In this document: in pieces, positions 16,924-26,420 of the stretch | How the letters are laid out: each line of letters opens with the position of its first letter | How positions within the stretch are numbered: the stretch's first letter is position 1 | Assembly (NCBI GenBank): GCA_022360095.1 | Contig: JAKSDK010000668.1 | Span: 1-64,000, forward strand | Length of the DNA: 64,000 nt | Source of the DNA: Phycisphaerales bacterium | Lineage (GTDB): Bacteria > Planctomycetota > Phycisphaerae > UBA1845 > UTPLA1 | Direction of reading: 5' to 3' | Notes under the pieces: model-generated | Seen by the model: the letters and a program-made list of their open reading frames with translations, nothing else | Databases searched by the model: none | Told to the model about the DNA's origin: nothing | Program-made: the position numbers and the translations under genes

Positions 16924-18159
16924 TCACACCACGGCCGCGCCGTCGACCCAGACCCCGTCCACTGCCTTTTCTCCGTCAAGAAGATTCAAGACCGGGTCCT
17001 TGTCACCATTCGGATTCACGGGAACCTTGACAAAATCCGCACGCTTCCCTAATTTTAGACTACCGACTATATCATCGAGGCCCAAGCCGACGGCCCCCCG
17101 AAGTGTACCCATCTCCAGGATGACCTCCGGCGGCACGTCCGGATGGTTCCTGCGCACCAGCCTCAACTCATCAAGAATGGAAAGTGATTCATTACTTGCT
17201 GCGCTGTCCGTCCCGACACAGACGTTGACACGCCGGGAAAGCATCGCCCGCCATCGGTGATTGGCATGCCCAAAGAACCGATGGGCTCGCGGGCACCAAA
17301 CCACCGTCGCTCGCGATTCAGCCAACCGATCGAGCTGACGGTCCGAAACATAATTCACGTGAGCCAGGAGGGGCGAGCCCGACAGAACGCCGGTTTGACT
17401 TAGCCACTCCAGAACATCCGTATCGATCACCACATCGGCGTTGGGCAGGCTATGCCGATTCAAGACTTCAGCCACGACCCCCTCGCCACGCGCCAACCAT
17501 GCCACTTCCTCATCGGTCTCCAACAGATGCATCGTCAGCGGCGCGCGCGTGGCTTTCGCCAGCGTGGCTACCGCTGATAATTCCTCTCGCACAACCGAAT
17601 AGACGGCATGTGGAGAGACCCCGATCACTAATCGCTCCGGTTCGGCAAGTTTCGCCATGTGTTCAAAAGCCGTTGCCAAGGTCGATGCATCATTCGGAGG
17701 CCGGCTTGCGCCGCTGATCAACTCCAGAAAACACACCTTGCGAATCGGCGATTTTTTCAAAACCTCCACGGAGAGGCCGGTTCGCGAAATATCGCCGACA
17801 CAGGTGACACCGGCGGCCAGCGACTCCGCGGCCCCAATGCGGACGGCCTCGCGTTCCAAGGGTTCAGCTTCGGACCTGAACCTTAAGGCCGTCAACTGTT
17901 CCAGCCATGTCCACAACGGTCCGGGCGACAATTGGTCGCGATAGCATGTCAATTCGAGATGGGTGTGGGCATTGACGAAACCCGGTAGCAGAATGCTTTC
18001 ACCGAAATCCTGAATCGAAGACGCGGCCGAATCCGTCAGCCCAGGCTTCTCATGAGCCGAGGCGACCTGCACGATTTGCCCATTGTCGACGGCCAGGATT
18101 CCATGTTCAATCGGCGGTCCTTCGATCGGGATGATCCAACGGGCACGATAAATGTTCAT
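16924..18159 (-). CDS. Amidohydrolase of the chlorohydrolase / aminodeoxyfutalosine deaminase type
   Basis: A metal-dependent hydrolase of about 411 residues. The metal site is visible: HTHLE after PGFVNA (first two His), a His in TMHLLETDEEV, a His in LLAHVNYVS and the Asp in VGTDSAASN. The order and spacing fit the SsnA/TrzN/MqnX branch, which deaminates or dechlorinates purine-like substrates. Planctomycetes commonly make menaquinone by the futalosine route, so deamination of aminodeoxyfutalosine is a reasonable guess, but no other mqn gene is nearby. The start is uncertain: MNIYRARWIIPIEG at 18159 fits the family N-terminus, while an in-frame ATG at 18198 has no better ribosome site. Confidence 0.8.
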   Translation of the reverse strand: MNIYRARWIIPIEGPPIEHGILAVDNGQIVQVASAHEKPGLTDSAASSIQDFGESILLPGFVNAHTHLELTCYRDQLSPGPLWTWLEQLTALRFRSEAEPLEREAVRIGAAESLAAGVTCVGDISRTGLSVEVLKKSPIRKVCFLELISGASRPPNDASTLATAFEHMAKLAEPERLVIGVSPHAVYSVVREELSAVATLAKATRAPLTMHLLETDEEVAWLARGEGVVAEVLNRHSLPNADVVIDTDVLEWLSQTGVLSGSPLLAHVNYVSDRQLDRLAESRATVVWCPRAHRFFGHANHRWRAMLSRRVNVCVGTDSAASNESLSILDELRLVRRNHPDVPPEVILEMGTLRGAVGLGLDDIVGSLKLGKRADFVKVPVNPNGDKDPVLNLLDGEKAVDGVWVDGAAVV

Positions 18160-18229
18160 CATTAGGATGCCCGTCAAACGGCAAGCCGGCACGATCATAC
18201 CTGTGACTTGACGCCCGTTTCGGTGGTGC

Positions 18230-18880
18230 CTACAACTTCACGCCGACCCAGCATCCGTCGCCGAAGGGTGCAATGACGCTTTTCAACCTTTTCTCACGGG
18301 CCATGTGTTCGTTGAATTCGCGAACGGCGGGAGCCTCCGGGTCCGTCGGGTTTTCATCGAATAACTGTCCGAATGCAAAGGCGTTGTCCACCATGATCAA
18401 ACCGCCGCGCCGAACGATGCGTAAACTCTCTTCCAAGTAAAGATCGTAACCGGCCTTGTCCGCGTCGAGAAAAGCGGCGTCCGCCGAGTCAGACTCAAAG
18501 GTCGGCAGGATCTCTCTGCCACTTCCGCGATGGATCTCAATTCGGCGGGCCACGTCCGAGCGTTCAACCCATTCTTCGGCGAAGCCGGCGTACTTCTCGG
18601 AGATTTCGATGGTCCGTACGCGTCCGTCCTGCGGCAGAGCCCTTGCCATCACGATGGCGGAATACCCGGCCAACGTCCCGACTTCGATCACTTCCTTTGC
18701 CCGACAGAGCATCAAGAGGATCTGCATGAAACCGGCCTGTGCGGGCGAGATCCAGATGGCGGGAATGTCCGCCGCCACAGCGTGGTCCTTCAGCGAATTG
18801 AGAAAATCATCCTCCTGCGTCGTTCGCGCGGTGATGTATTCAAAATGCCTGGCCGTGACCAACGTAGGATTGGCGGACAT
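18230..18880 (-). CDS. SAM-dependent O-methyltransferase (family 3)
   Basis: A 216-residue methyltransferase of the caffeoyl-CoA/catechol O-methyltransferase type. The SAM-binding motif is EVIEVGTLAGYSAIVMARAL. The acidic residue after beta 2 lies in RTIEISEKYA. The metal-binding motif is FLDADKAGYDLYLEE, and VRRGGLIMVDNAFAFG follows it. Length is normal. The natural substrate cannot be told from sequence; members methylate catechols and other small molecules. It is followed 70 nt downstream by the amidohydrolase on the same strand and may share a transcript with it. Confidence 0.9.
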   Translation of the reverse strand: MSANPTLVTARHFEYITARTTQEDDFLNSLKDHAVAADIPAIWISPAQAGFMQILLMLCRAKEVIEVGTLAGYSAIVMARALPQDGRVRTIEISEKYAGFAEEWVERSDVARRIEIHRGSGREILPTFESDSADAAFLDADKAGYDLYLEESLRIVRRGGLIMVDNAFAFGQLFDENPTDPEAPAVREFNEHMAREKRLKSVIAPFGDGCWVGVKL

Positions 18881-18902
18881 CAGTGCAATATCCCCTCGGC
18901 CA

Positions 18903-19268
18903 TTACCTGACCGACACTTTGAAGTGCCCTAGTGCGGCTGCATCATCGGGGAAAAACTTGAAGATCTTGTCTAAATTGGTGATGGAAAAGACCTTCATCA
19001 AGTCCTTGCGAAGCCCACAAAGCACCATGTTTCCTTTGATCGCCTGGCATTTCTTGTGGAGCGTCAACAGCACGCCCAGCGCCTGCGAAGCCAGGAATTT
19101 GACGTTCGAGAAATCCAGCACGAGCTTCTGCTTGTTCTGCTTGTCCGCCAGTTCGTACAAGTCCTTGCCGATCTGGTCGATGACCGCCATATCCAGAATG
19201 GAGCTGTCTTGAAAAGTGACGACGACCACACCGGCGTAGTTTTCAATCAACAGACGCGAGTTTCCCAT
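18903..19268 (-). CDS. STAS-domain anti-sigma factor antagonist
   Basis: A 121-residue single-domain STAS protein. The core reads VVVVTFQDSSILDMAVIDQI, then KLVLDFSNVKFLASQALGVL and AIKGNMVLCGLRKDLMKVFSIT. In SpoIIAA/RsbV-type proteins the Ser in the D-S-S-G-L loop is phosphorylated; here the loop is LASQALG, keeping one Ser but losing the neighbouring Asp and Gly. It may thus be a phospho-switched partner of an RsbW-like kinase or a constitutive form. No kinase or sigma factor gene is adjacent. The start is the ATG at 19268 with GGGAG about 9 nt upstream. Confidence 0.85.
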   Translation of the reverse strand: MGNSRLLIENYAGVVVVTFQDSSILDMAVIDQIGKDLYELADKQNKQKLVLDFSNVKFLASQALGVLLTLHKKCQAIKGNMVLCGLRKDLMKVFSITNLDKIFKFFPDDAAALGHFKVSVR

Positions 19269-19362
19269 CAAGCCGATCTCCCAAACGGACCATGACGTTT
19301 ACTCAAACATGTGCAGGCCATATCCTAAGCGAAACAGGCTTTGAACGCGACCGGCATTTTCC

Positions 19363-20094
19363 ATGGACCAAGACAGAATCATCGCTATCGAAACATCAGG
19401 TCGTCACGGTTCGGTTGCGCTCGGACAAGGGCCAAAGCTCTTGGCCGAGGTTCGCTTCTCCGCTCACCAGGAACATGCACGGGATCTCATTCCGACGGCA
19501 GACAGGCTTTGTCGCGAGCACGGCTGGTCCCCCGACACCATCAAGCAGTGTTATCTCTCGATCGGTCCCGGCAGCTTCACAGGGCTTCGCGTGGCAGTGG
19601 CGTTCGCACGGCACTTCGCCTTAAGCGTGGGCGTCAAGATCTGCGCCGTTCCGACGCTGGACGTGATCTCTGAGAACGTTTCCGAGTTGGAAAAACCTCC
19701 GCCGCATCTGGCCGTCATCCTGGACGCCAAACGAGGCGAAGTGTTTTCGGCCGTCTTCGCCTTTAAGGACGGATTGTATCGCCGAATCGCCGAACCTCGA
19801 ATGATCGAACCGGCAAAGCTGATTGCCGACGCACCCTCTCCGATCGGCATCGTCGGCGAAGGCATCGACTATCATCGTAACGCCGTCGAGGCCGCCAACG
19901 TCGAAATCCTGGACAATGCATTATGGTGGCCCCGGGCAACCCATGTTCATCGAATCGGATGGCGGCTCGCCCTTCAGGGAGATTTCGTCGATCCAACCCA
20001 TTTGACGCCCTTCTACCTGCGACGGCCTGAGGCGGAAGAATTGTGGGAGAGGCGCCACGGCGCATCATCACCGAATCCGGACAAAGACACGTAA
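19363..20094 (+). CDS. tsaB: tRNA N6-threonylcarbamoyladenosine biosynthesis protein TsaB
   Basis: A 243-residue ASKHA-fold protein. It has the opening IIAIETSGRHGSVAL, the dimer segment HARDLIPTADRLC and the diagnostic LSIGPGSFTGLRVAVAFARH. TsaB forms a complex with TsaD and TsaE that makes t6A37 in ANN-decoding tRNAs. TsaD and TsaE are not in the window. The length is normal for the family (220-245). The start codon has only a weak ribosome site. Divergent from the STAS gene, with about 90 nt between. Confidence 0.92.
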   Translation: MDQDRIIAIETSGRHGSVALGQGPKLLAEVRFSAHQEHARDLIPTADRLCREHGWSPDTIKQCYLSIGPGSFTGLRVAVAFARHFALSVGVKICAVPTLDVISENVSELEKPPPHLAVILDAKRGEVFSAVFAFKDGLYRRIAEPRMIEPAKLIADAPSPIGIVGEGIDYHRNAVEAANVEILDNALWWPRATHVHRIGWRLALQGDFVDPTHLTPFYLRRPEAEELWERRHGASSPNPDKDT

Positions 20095-20107
20095 CCTCAC
20101 TGGGAGA

Positions 20108-20290
20108 TCAGGCAACACTGATGAGGATGTCACGCAGAAGTTGATTAAGGGGAAGTGTGAAAGAGGTGAACAGAGTTCGCAGACCGAACAAGGCAAGGTC
20201 TTCCCGACAGGTCGAAAGTTGGAGCGTCGTGCCACACGTCATAGCGGCCAGCATGATCCATTTTCGCTGTCGATATGCTTTCATCTTCAT
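20108..20290 (-). CDS. Small planctomycete protein with GTTLQLSTC motif
   Basis: A 60-residue protein with a basic N-terminus and hydrophobic stretch (KWIMLAAMTCGTTLQLSTC), then a predicted amphipathic tail (FGLRTLFTSFTLPLNQLLRD). Short proteins with this layout (signal-like helix, GTT-LQ-C, then Leu/Phe-rich end) recur in planctomycete genomes without assigned function; this is from memory, not a search. The Cys could be a lipobox-like site, but the preceding residues (LST) fit only loosely. GGAG lies 9 nt before the ATG. It fills the gap between tsaB and the aldolase on the opposite strand. Confidence 0.5.
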   Translation of the reverse strand: MKMKAYRQRKWIMLAAMTCGTTLQLSTCREDLALFGLRTLFTSFTLPLNQLLRDILISVA

Positions 20291-20415
20291 CCCGGGGGTC
20301 TCCGAGTACTCCTGTCAATCATCCCTTACACCGGGATTGATGCTACCATATCCGTCGACAGGGTAAAGGTCCAGACCAAACCCTTGTCAACCGCCATTAG
20401 AAAGGACCCGACTCG

Positions 20416-21456
20416 ATGAGCACGTTTCCGATCGACCTGTCGAGTGACACACAAACGCGGCCTACACCGGGGATGCGAGATGCGATTGCCAACGCCGAAG
20501 TCGGCGATGAACAGAAGCGCGAAGACCCAAGCGTGAATCGGCTTCAAGAGATGGTGGCCGATTTATGTGGAAAGGAAGCGGCACTGTTCCTGCCCACGGG
20601 CACGATGTGCAACCTGATCGCCCACCATATCCATTGCCGCCCGGGTGACGAGATCATTCTCGATGCCAGTTACCATCCGGTGAACTTTGAAGGGGGCGGG
20701 CCGGCAGTTCATACCGGAGCGGCGATGCGCGTCCTTGAAACGGAGACCGGCGTCTTTACTCCGGAGCAAGTGGCAACAGCGGTACGCCCCAAGGACCCCC
20801 ACTTTCCACAGACGAAACTGGTCTGTGTTGAAAACACGACCAACATTCTCGGCGGTCGCATCTGGACGCTGGATGCCGTCAAAGCCGTCGCTGCCTGCGC
20901 CCGAAAGCACGGACTCTTACTTCACCTCGATGGCGCGAGGCTTCTCAATGCCGTCGCCGCCACGGACACGGCAGCAGCCGAGTATTGTTCACATTTCGAT
21001 TCCTGTTGGATCGACCTGAGCAAGGGACTCGGATGTCCCGTCGGAGCCGTCCTGGCGGGGAACAAGGAATTCATCGACGATGCGTGGTATCAAAAGCATC
21101 GCTTCGGCGGAGCGATGCGCCAGGCCGGCATCATCGCCGCAGCCGGCATCTATGCGTTGGAGCATCATGTCGGCCGGCTGGCCGAGGATCATGCAAATGC
21201 AAAAAAACTCGCCGAAGGCTTGGCAGAGATCAAGGGCATCGGAATCGATGTGGATGCGGTCGAGTCAAACATCCTGGTGTTCGATATCGCGGCCACGGGC
21301 CTGTCACGGTCCGATTTCTTCGATCGCCTCGGGCCGCATGGCGTACGGTTCAGCGGATTGATGAGACCCACGTTGGTTCGGGCGGTGACCCACTTGGATA
21401 TCCCTGTGGACGGGGTCGAACGCGCGCTCGCGGCGGTTCGTCAGACCGTGGAATGA
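20416..21456 (+). CDS. ltaE: Threonine aldolase family PLP enzyme
   Basis: A 346-residue fold-type I PLP enzyme of the beta-eliminating lyase family, cleaving L-threonine or L-allo-threonine to glycine and acetaldehyde. Recognisable parts are DLSSDTQTRPTPGMRDAI at the N-terminus, FLPTGTMCNLIA, CVENTTNILGG, LHLDGARLLNA (PLP ring Asp) and DLSKGLGCPVGAVLAG with the Schiff-base Lys. The C-terminus is typical (ESNILVFDI, then GVRFSGL). Length is normal. The start has AGGA 9 nt upstream. Substrate specificity (L, allo or low-specificity) cannot be read from the sequence. Confidence 0.9.
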   Translation: MSTFPIDLSSDTQTRPTPGMRDAIANAEVGDEQKREDPSVNRLQEMVADLCGKEAALFLPTGTMCNLIAHHIHCRPGDEIILDASYHPVNFEGGGPAVHTGAAMRVLETETGVFTPEQVATAVRPKDPHFPQTKLVCVENTTNILGGRIWTLDAVKAVAACARKHGLLLHLDGARLLNAVAATDTAAAEYCSHFDSCWIDLSKGLGCPVGAVLAGNKEFIDDAWYQKHRFGGAMRQAGIIAAAGIYALEHHVGRLAEDHANAKKLAEGLAEIKGIGIDVDAVESNILVFDIAATGLSRSDFFDRLGPHGVRFSGLMRPTLVRAVTHLDIPVDGVERALAAVRQTVE

Positions 21457-21761
21457 AGCCACCGTTAAGCGAGCTTTGCGGCTTCCGCATGGTATGCGGA
21501 CGTTGGCGGCTTATAGGCTTTTCTACTCATAACCCACATATTCCACAGAATATGACCTGTCTTGGAATATTACCCACCTGAGTTGAGTGCATATAACTAG
21601 AAAAGTTCTAAGGAAGCTTCAAATTGGGGAGGAAAGCTAGTCTTGGGATACAATCATTCTTTATCATGGGTATGTACTGAAGATACCGGTGATTGGGGGC
21701 ATGTCCCACGTCCGGCGAGTTCATAAATAATGACATGGACATGAATTAGGGAGACCAGAAT
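21457..21761. other. AT-richer leader region of the protease locus
   Basis: About 305 bp with no gene. It is visibly richer in A and T than its neighbours. GGGAGA lies about 8 nt before the start at 21762. No clear promoter pair or regulatory RNA was recognised. Confidence 0.4.
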
Positions 21762-23780
21762 ATGCGTTTGTTGATCACTACGGCCGTCATCCTCTTCGGT
21801 GGGGCCATCGAAGTCGGGGCCCAGGAAACGCCGAATCGGCCCTATCCGGAGCCCGAGGCCTATCAACATGACAGCGGTACGAAGGCCAGCCTGATCGCCG
21901 CCACCGCGACGGTCCATGACCATGAAGTGATTGTCGAGGATGCGGTTTGGTTGCGAATCCATTTCAGTGAAGTTCAGCTGGAAAAAGGCAGCTTCATTCG
22001 GATGACCTCCGTGCAGGACGGGGAAGTCCAGGAACTGGATGCAGCCGGATTGGCGATGTGGAGCAATGCCTCGGCTTATTTCAATGGGAATGCCGTGCTG
22101 GTCGAACTGGTCGCCGAACCGGGCACCAGCCGCAACCGATTCGTGATTGACAAAGTGGCGAGCAAACGCACCGGAGCCGTGCAAATCCGCGGCGGCGGTG
22201 GTCAATGCGGCATCTGCGGCGGCTCGGACGATCGCGTTCCGTCAAGTGAGGTTTGGACGGGAAGACTCGCGCCTGGCGGATGCACGGCGTCGGTCTGGAA
22301 TGCGGAAAGCTGTCTGGTCACCGCCGGACACTGTGTGGCCGGGGCCAACGCGGTCCATTTCAATGTGCCGAACTCCAATCCCAATTGCATCGTCAATCAA
22401 CCGCCGATCGCCGATCAGTTTCCGATCACGAATGTGCTTTCGAGCAACTTTGGCCCCGGTGATGACTGGGCCGTGATGACCACCGGCACGAACAACCTCG
22501 GCCAAACGATCTTTCAGCGATATGGGGAATTTCGTCCAATCGCCAGCAGTCCCGGAGTCGTCGGGCAACAATGTGAGTTGACCGGCTACGGCGTGGATCT
22601 GACCTGCACGCTCTCGGAAACACAACAAACGGCCAGCGGTCCGATTACGTCTGTTTTTGCCGCCAGCTACCGCTTCGGGATCGACCTGAGAGGTGGAAAC
22701 TCGGGATCGGCGCTGATGCTCAATGATGAAATCATCGGCATCGCCACCCATTGCCCCTGCAACAACATTGCGACGCGAGTGGATCTTCAGGCTTTTGCCG
22801 ATGCACGAGAGGCATTGTGCCCGACAGATTGCAATTCCAACAGTATTCCTGATATCTGCGACCTCGATTGCGGGCCGGCGGCAGGTCCTTGCGACGTGCC
22901 CGGTTGCGGCCAATCCCTGGATTGCAACGAGAACGACATTCCCGACGATTGCGAGGGGGGCGATCTATGCCCTCCGACACCCAATCCAATGACTTTCGCA
23001 GCGTTGCCTCCAGCGACCATGAGTGATACGCAAATCATGTTTGAAGCCAACGTCGCCACGGATGACACGGCGGGAGTTGAGTATTACTTCGACAAACAGT
23101 TCGGGCCCGGGTGTTGCGGCACGGACAGCGGCTGGATCGCTTCGGATACTCACCTGGCCACCGGACTCTTGGCCAATTCAAGCTATTCCTACAAGGTCAG
23201 GGCCCGGGACACGTCGCCTAATCTGAACGAGACGGCGCTATCCGATCTCTTTGCCACCGGCTCGACGTTCATCGAAACGCCCTTCGACATCGCCCTCGTC
23301 AACGCGCAGGAAACCGAGATTACGGTGATCATTACCTGCAACGACACCGGCGACAGCAATCGTTGCGTTCTCGGCAGCTTTACGAACCTCTTTGCGAATC
23401 CCCCGTCCGGGCTGTTTCTCGACATGGCCCCGCTCGAAGGCAGCGGAAGCAACGCCTGGACCGATCAGCAGACGATCACCGTGACCGGACTGACACCTGG
23501 GACGGACTATACTTTCAAGGCGAAAGCGCGGAACAGGTTGTCGGTGGAGACGGCGTTCAGCGGTGAGTTTATTTTCAGCACGCTCGGGGGTGGTTGCCCG
23601 ACGGTGGCGGGCGACCTTAACCAGGATGGCGACGTGGACGGTGACGACATCGCCGGTTACATCCGCGCGAAGCTGGGTGTTTCGGCGGAGCCGGGTGAGG
23701 AACAGAACTGTGCCGACTTCGGCAACGGACCCGACATCAGTGCCGAAACCGCGGCATTCGTCGCCGCACTGCTGAGCTGA
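21762..23780 (+). CDS. Secreted trypsin-like serine protease with FN3-like and dockerin-like modules
   Basis: A 672-residue exported protease. The signal peptide is MRLLITTAVILFGGAIEVGA. The chymotrypsin-fold catalytic triad is complete: His190 in VTAGHC, Asp235 in GPGDDWAV and Ser314 in RGGNSGSAL. After the protease domain (about 155-350) come two DCNxNxIPDxC-type calcium or cysteine motifs (355-400), then an FN3-like module (about 410-500), a second beta module (505-610) and a dockerin-like motif GDLNQDGDVDGDDIAGYIRA near the end. From 23261 on, the DNA is almost identical to the end of the next gene. It is probably a cell-surface or extracellular protease. It is the first of three protease genes in the same direction. 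Confidence 0.88.
   Translation: MRLLITTAVILFGGAIEVGAQETPNRPYPEPEAYQHDSGTKASLIAATATVHDHEVIVEDAVWLRIHFSEVQLEKGSFIRMTSVQDGEVQELDAAGLAMWSNASAYFNGNAVLVELVAEPGTSRNRFVIDKVASKRTGAVQIRGGGGQCGICGGSDDRVPSSEVWTGRLAPGGCTASVWNAESCLVTAGHCVAGANAVHFNVPNSNPNCIVNQPPIADQFPITNVLSSNFGPGDDWAVMTTGTNNLGQTIFQRYGEFRPIASSPGVVGQQCELTGYGVDLTCTLSETQQTASGPITSVFAASYRFGIDLRGGNSGSALMLNDEIIGIATHCPCNNIATRVDLQAFADAREALCPTDCNSNSIPDICDLDCGPAAGPCDVPGCGQSLDCNENDIPDDCEGGDLCPPTPNPMTFAALPPATMSDTQIMFEANVATDDTAGVEYYFDKQFGPGCCGTDSGWIASDTHLATGLLANSSYSYKVRARDTSPNLNETALSDLFATGSTFIETPFDIALVNAQETEITVIITCNDTGDSNRCVLGSFTNLFANPPSGLFLDMAPLEGSGSNAWTDQQTITVTGLTPGTDYTFKAKARNRLSVETAFSGEFIFSTLGGGCPTVAGDLNQDGDVDGDDIAGYIRAKLGVSAEPGEEQNCADFGNGPDISAETAAFVAALLS
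23261..23779 (+). repeat. Protease C-terminal cassette, copy 1
   Basis: Encodes the last beta module and dockerin-like motif. Long runs are identical in copy 2 at 25884-26402 and very similar in copy 3 from 28462. The identity extends to silent positions, so it reflects recent duplication or gene conversion. Confidence 0.85.
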
Positions 23781-23798
23781 CATCAAACGTCCCCCGGT

Positions 23799-23881
23799 AC
23801 GCGAGCCATTGAGATTTTCTTGTGGGTGGTGGAGTGTCCCTCCTTGTCTTGATTCGGTGGTAGAGGAGTATTCGATGCCTT
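23799..23881 (+). repeat. Shared metalloprotease leader, copy 1
   Basis: The 83-nt leader of the first metalloprotease gene shares long blocks with 26421-26504, including GAGATTnTnTTGTGGGTGGT and the ribosome site TAGAGGAGTATTCG before ATG. The leader was duplicated with the gene. Confidence 0.75.
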
Positions 23882-26403
23882 TTCGTCTAATTTTGGTGAT
23901 TGCGCTTGCCTGTGGATTAAGTCGTCAAGCGCTCCAGGCTCAAACAATCAAGCAACACGATGGGACTACATCATCGATCATTCACCAAGTGGATACTCCG
24001 CCTTCTCAAGTCATCCTTGATCCGGTTTTGTCCGGCGCAGTCAACGAAGCATTTGAATTAGCCGCCAGCGACCTCGTCACGCTCGACGTTCCCGTCACGC
24101 CTGAAAACGCCTTCACAACTCTGATTCCGGTTGACAACCAAGTGTATACCATGGAGTTGGCGCCTCATTCGGTCCGGTCGTCGAAATACCGACTGCTTGT
24201 CCAAGTTGAGGACGGCTCCATCGTCGAACAGGCACCAGGCCCGATTCGCACGTTACGGGGCAAGCTCACCGAACTCGAGGGCAGCTTGGTCGCAGGCACG
24301 CTGTCCGAGACGGGTCTTCAAGCGATGATTATTCTGCCGGACGGCTCTCAACGGTGGGTCGAACCGGTCGCTCGCAAGATCCCTAGTGCAGCCGCCAATC
24401 AATATGTTCTCTATGAGGCTGTGGACACCTTAAGTGAAGGCGGTCTGTGCGGCACGGTGAACGCGACCGCCACGTCCAATGCCGAGGCCGTTGAGGCTGT
24501 CGGGGTAGCGCGCGGTACGGCCTGCGGCGGAACCCTTTGCGAAACGGAACTGGCAAATGACTGTGATTTTCAGTTCTTTCAGGACTACGGCAGCGTCGGG
24601 AACGTCGAATCCCGAGTTGATTTCATCACCAACAGTGTCAACGCCATCTACGAACTCGATGTTCAGATTACGCACGTCATTACGGCCACGATTGTGCGCA
24701 CGGCCGAACCCGACCCCTATTCGGATGAAAACCCGATCGTCAGCAACAGCCTGTTGAGTCAGTTTCGCTCTCAGTGGCTTGCCAACCACGGCGACATCGA
24801 GCGCGACGTCGCCCAATTGTTCAGCGGCAAGAACTTTGTCTCGCCGGTCATCGGCCAAGCCTGGGGAATTGGACGCATTTGCACTTCCGGTTCCTATTGC
24901 ATCAATGAAACGGACTACAATAACAACACGACCTGCGCCATCGCCCTGCATGCGCACGAACTGGGGCACCTATGGGGTGCATTTCACTGTTCCTGTTCAT
25001 CCAATATCATGAACTCCAGCAACACCTGTCAGGATTCCTTCTCGACAGGCAGTATGAACTCAATTACCAATCACCGTAACTCCCGAAGCTGTCTTATGGC
25101 CGTCGAATCCGAGACGGCGTCCCTGCCCTTTTTCGATGACTTTCCTTCTTCAACGATCGACTCGGCAAAATGGACCGGCATCGACGACGCAGTGATCAAC
25201 GGCCTTGGCATCAACGAACCCAGCGGAACACTTTCATTGAATCTAAACGGCGGCAGCTCCACGGGCGGTGACGAGATCCGCTCAGGAATCATGGACTTAA
25301 GCCTGGGCGTCAACACGCCGGTAAGCTATTGGTATCAACGAACGGGCAACGACAACTCACCCGAGTCCGGCGAAGACCTTGTGATTGAATATCGCACCAG
25401 CACCGGAAGCTGGGCCGAGCTCAACCGCCATCTTGGCAGCGGTCCGGACATGACGAACTACGAGCTTGTCGAGTTGACCTTGCCGGCGACCGCCCAGCAC
25501 GACCGATTTCGACTGCGATTCCGGGTGATTTCAAGCAATGAAGGCGCCGATGACTGGTTTATCGATGACGTCAATATCGACCTCGGTGATGTCACGCCCC
25601 CTTCTCCAGATCCCGCGGAATTCGCCGTCCTGCCGCCGGCGACGGTGAGCGACACGGAAATCGAATTCCAGGCGGTCGCTGCGGTGGACCCTTCCGGCGT
25701 TGAGTATTTCTTCGACAAGGTCTTCGGACCAGCATGTTGCGGGACCGACAGCGGATGGATTGCCTCGGAGACCTATGTTGCCGATGAGCTGCTGGCCAAT
25801 TCGAGCTATTCCTACAAGGTCAAGGCTCGGGACACGTCGCCCAATCAGAGAGAAACTGCGATTTCCGATCTCTTTGCGACCAGCTCGACGTTCATCGAAA
25901 CGCCCTTCGACATCGCGCTCGTCGACGCGCAGGAAACCGAGATTACGGTGATCATCACCTGCAACGACACCGGCGACAGCAATCGTTGCGTTCTCGGCAG
26001 CTTTACGAACCTCTTTGCGAATCCCCCGTCCGGGCTGTTTCTCGACATGGCCCCGCTCGCAGGCAGCGGAAGCAACACCTGGACCGATCAGCAGACGATC
26101 ACGGTCACCGGCTTGACGCCTGGGACGGATTATACGTTCAAGGCGAAAACGCGGAACAGGTTGTCGGTGGAGACGGCGTTCAGCGGTGAGTTTATTTTCA
26201 GCACGCTCGGGGGTGGTTGCCCGACGGTGGCGGGCGACCTTAACCAGGATGGTGACGTGGACGGTGACGACATCGCCGGTTACATCCGCGCGAAGCTGGG
26301 TCTTGCGCCGGAGCCCGGTGAGGAACAGAATTGTGCAGACTTCGGCAACGGCGCCGATCTCAGCGCCGAGAATGCGGCATTCGTCGCCGCACTACTGAGC
26401 TGA
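23875..26403 (+). CDS. Secreted metzincin-type zinc metalloprotease with dockerin-like end, paralog A
   Basis: An 842-residue exported protease starting MPFRLILVIALACGLSRQAL (signal peptide to LQAQ). The pro-region is about residues 25-215, and Cys-containing CGGTLCETE precedes the catalytic domain. The zinc site is HELGHLWGAFH at 361-371, the metzincin pattern HExxHxxGxxH; INHRNSR- and SCL-like elements follow. The Met-turn Met is probably in SGSMNSI or NIMNSS. A jelly-roll-like domain (about 395-555, PFFDDFPSSTIDSAKW), an FN3-like module and the shared dockerin-like cassette end the protein. The start is placed at 23875 because GAGGAG lies 7 nt upstream and the signal peptide begins there. 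Resembles reprolysin-like M12/M84-type enzymes; the exact family is not settled. Confidence 0.88.
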   Translation: MPFRLILVIALACGLSRQALQAQTIKQHDGTTSSIIHQVDTPPSQVILDPVLSGAVNEAFELAASDLVTLDVPVTPENAFTTLIPVDNQVYTMELAPHSVRSSKYRLLVQVEDGSIVEQAPGPIRTLRGKLTELEGSLVAGTLSETGLQAMIILPDGSQRWVEPVARKIPSAAANQYVLYEAVDTLSEGGLCGTVNATATSNAEAVEAVGVARGTACGGTLCETELANDCDFQFFQDYGSVGNVESRVDFITNSVNAIYELDVQITHVITATIVRTAEPDPYSDENPIVSNSLLSQFRSQWLANHGDIERDVAQLFSGKNFVSPVIGQAWGIGRICTSGSYCINETDYNNNTTCAIALHAHELGHLWGAFHCSCSSNIMNSSNTCQDSFSTGSMNSITNHRNSRSCLMAVESETASLPFFDDFPSSTIDSAKWTGIDDAVINGLGINEPSGTLSLNLNGGSSTGGDEIRSGIMDLSLGVNTPVSYWYQRTGNDNSPESGEDLVIEYRTSTGSWAELNRHLGSGPDMTNYELVELTLPATAQHDRFRLRFRVISSNEGADDWFIDDVNIDLGDVTPPSPDPAEFAVLPPATVSDTEIEFQAVAAVDPSGVEYFFDKVFGPACCGTDSGWIASETYVADELLANSSYSYKVKARDTSPNQRETAISDLFATSSTFIETPFDIALVDAQETEITVIITCNDTGDSNRCVLGSFTNLFANPPSGLFLDMAPLAGSGSNTWTDQQTITVTGLTPGTDYTFKAKTRNRLSVETAFSGEFIFSTLGGGCPTVAGDLNQDGDVDGDDIAGYIRAKLGLAPEPGEEQNCADFGNGADLSAENAAFVAALLS
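25884..26402 (+). repeat. Protease C-terminal cassette, copy 2
   Basis: Second copy of the cassette at 23261-23779, with only scattered substitutions. Confidence 0.85.
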
Positions 26404-26420
26404 TATCGACCGATCCCAAT

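Noticed and set aside
16698-16979. N-terminal extension of the DUF1844 gene
   Set aside because: The family signature begins at the internal Met, and the extension looks like intergenic translation.
20141-20419. 92-residue plus-strand frame before the aldolase
   Set aside because: It overlaps the better supported minus-strand small protein, shows no domain and runs into the aldolase start.
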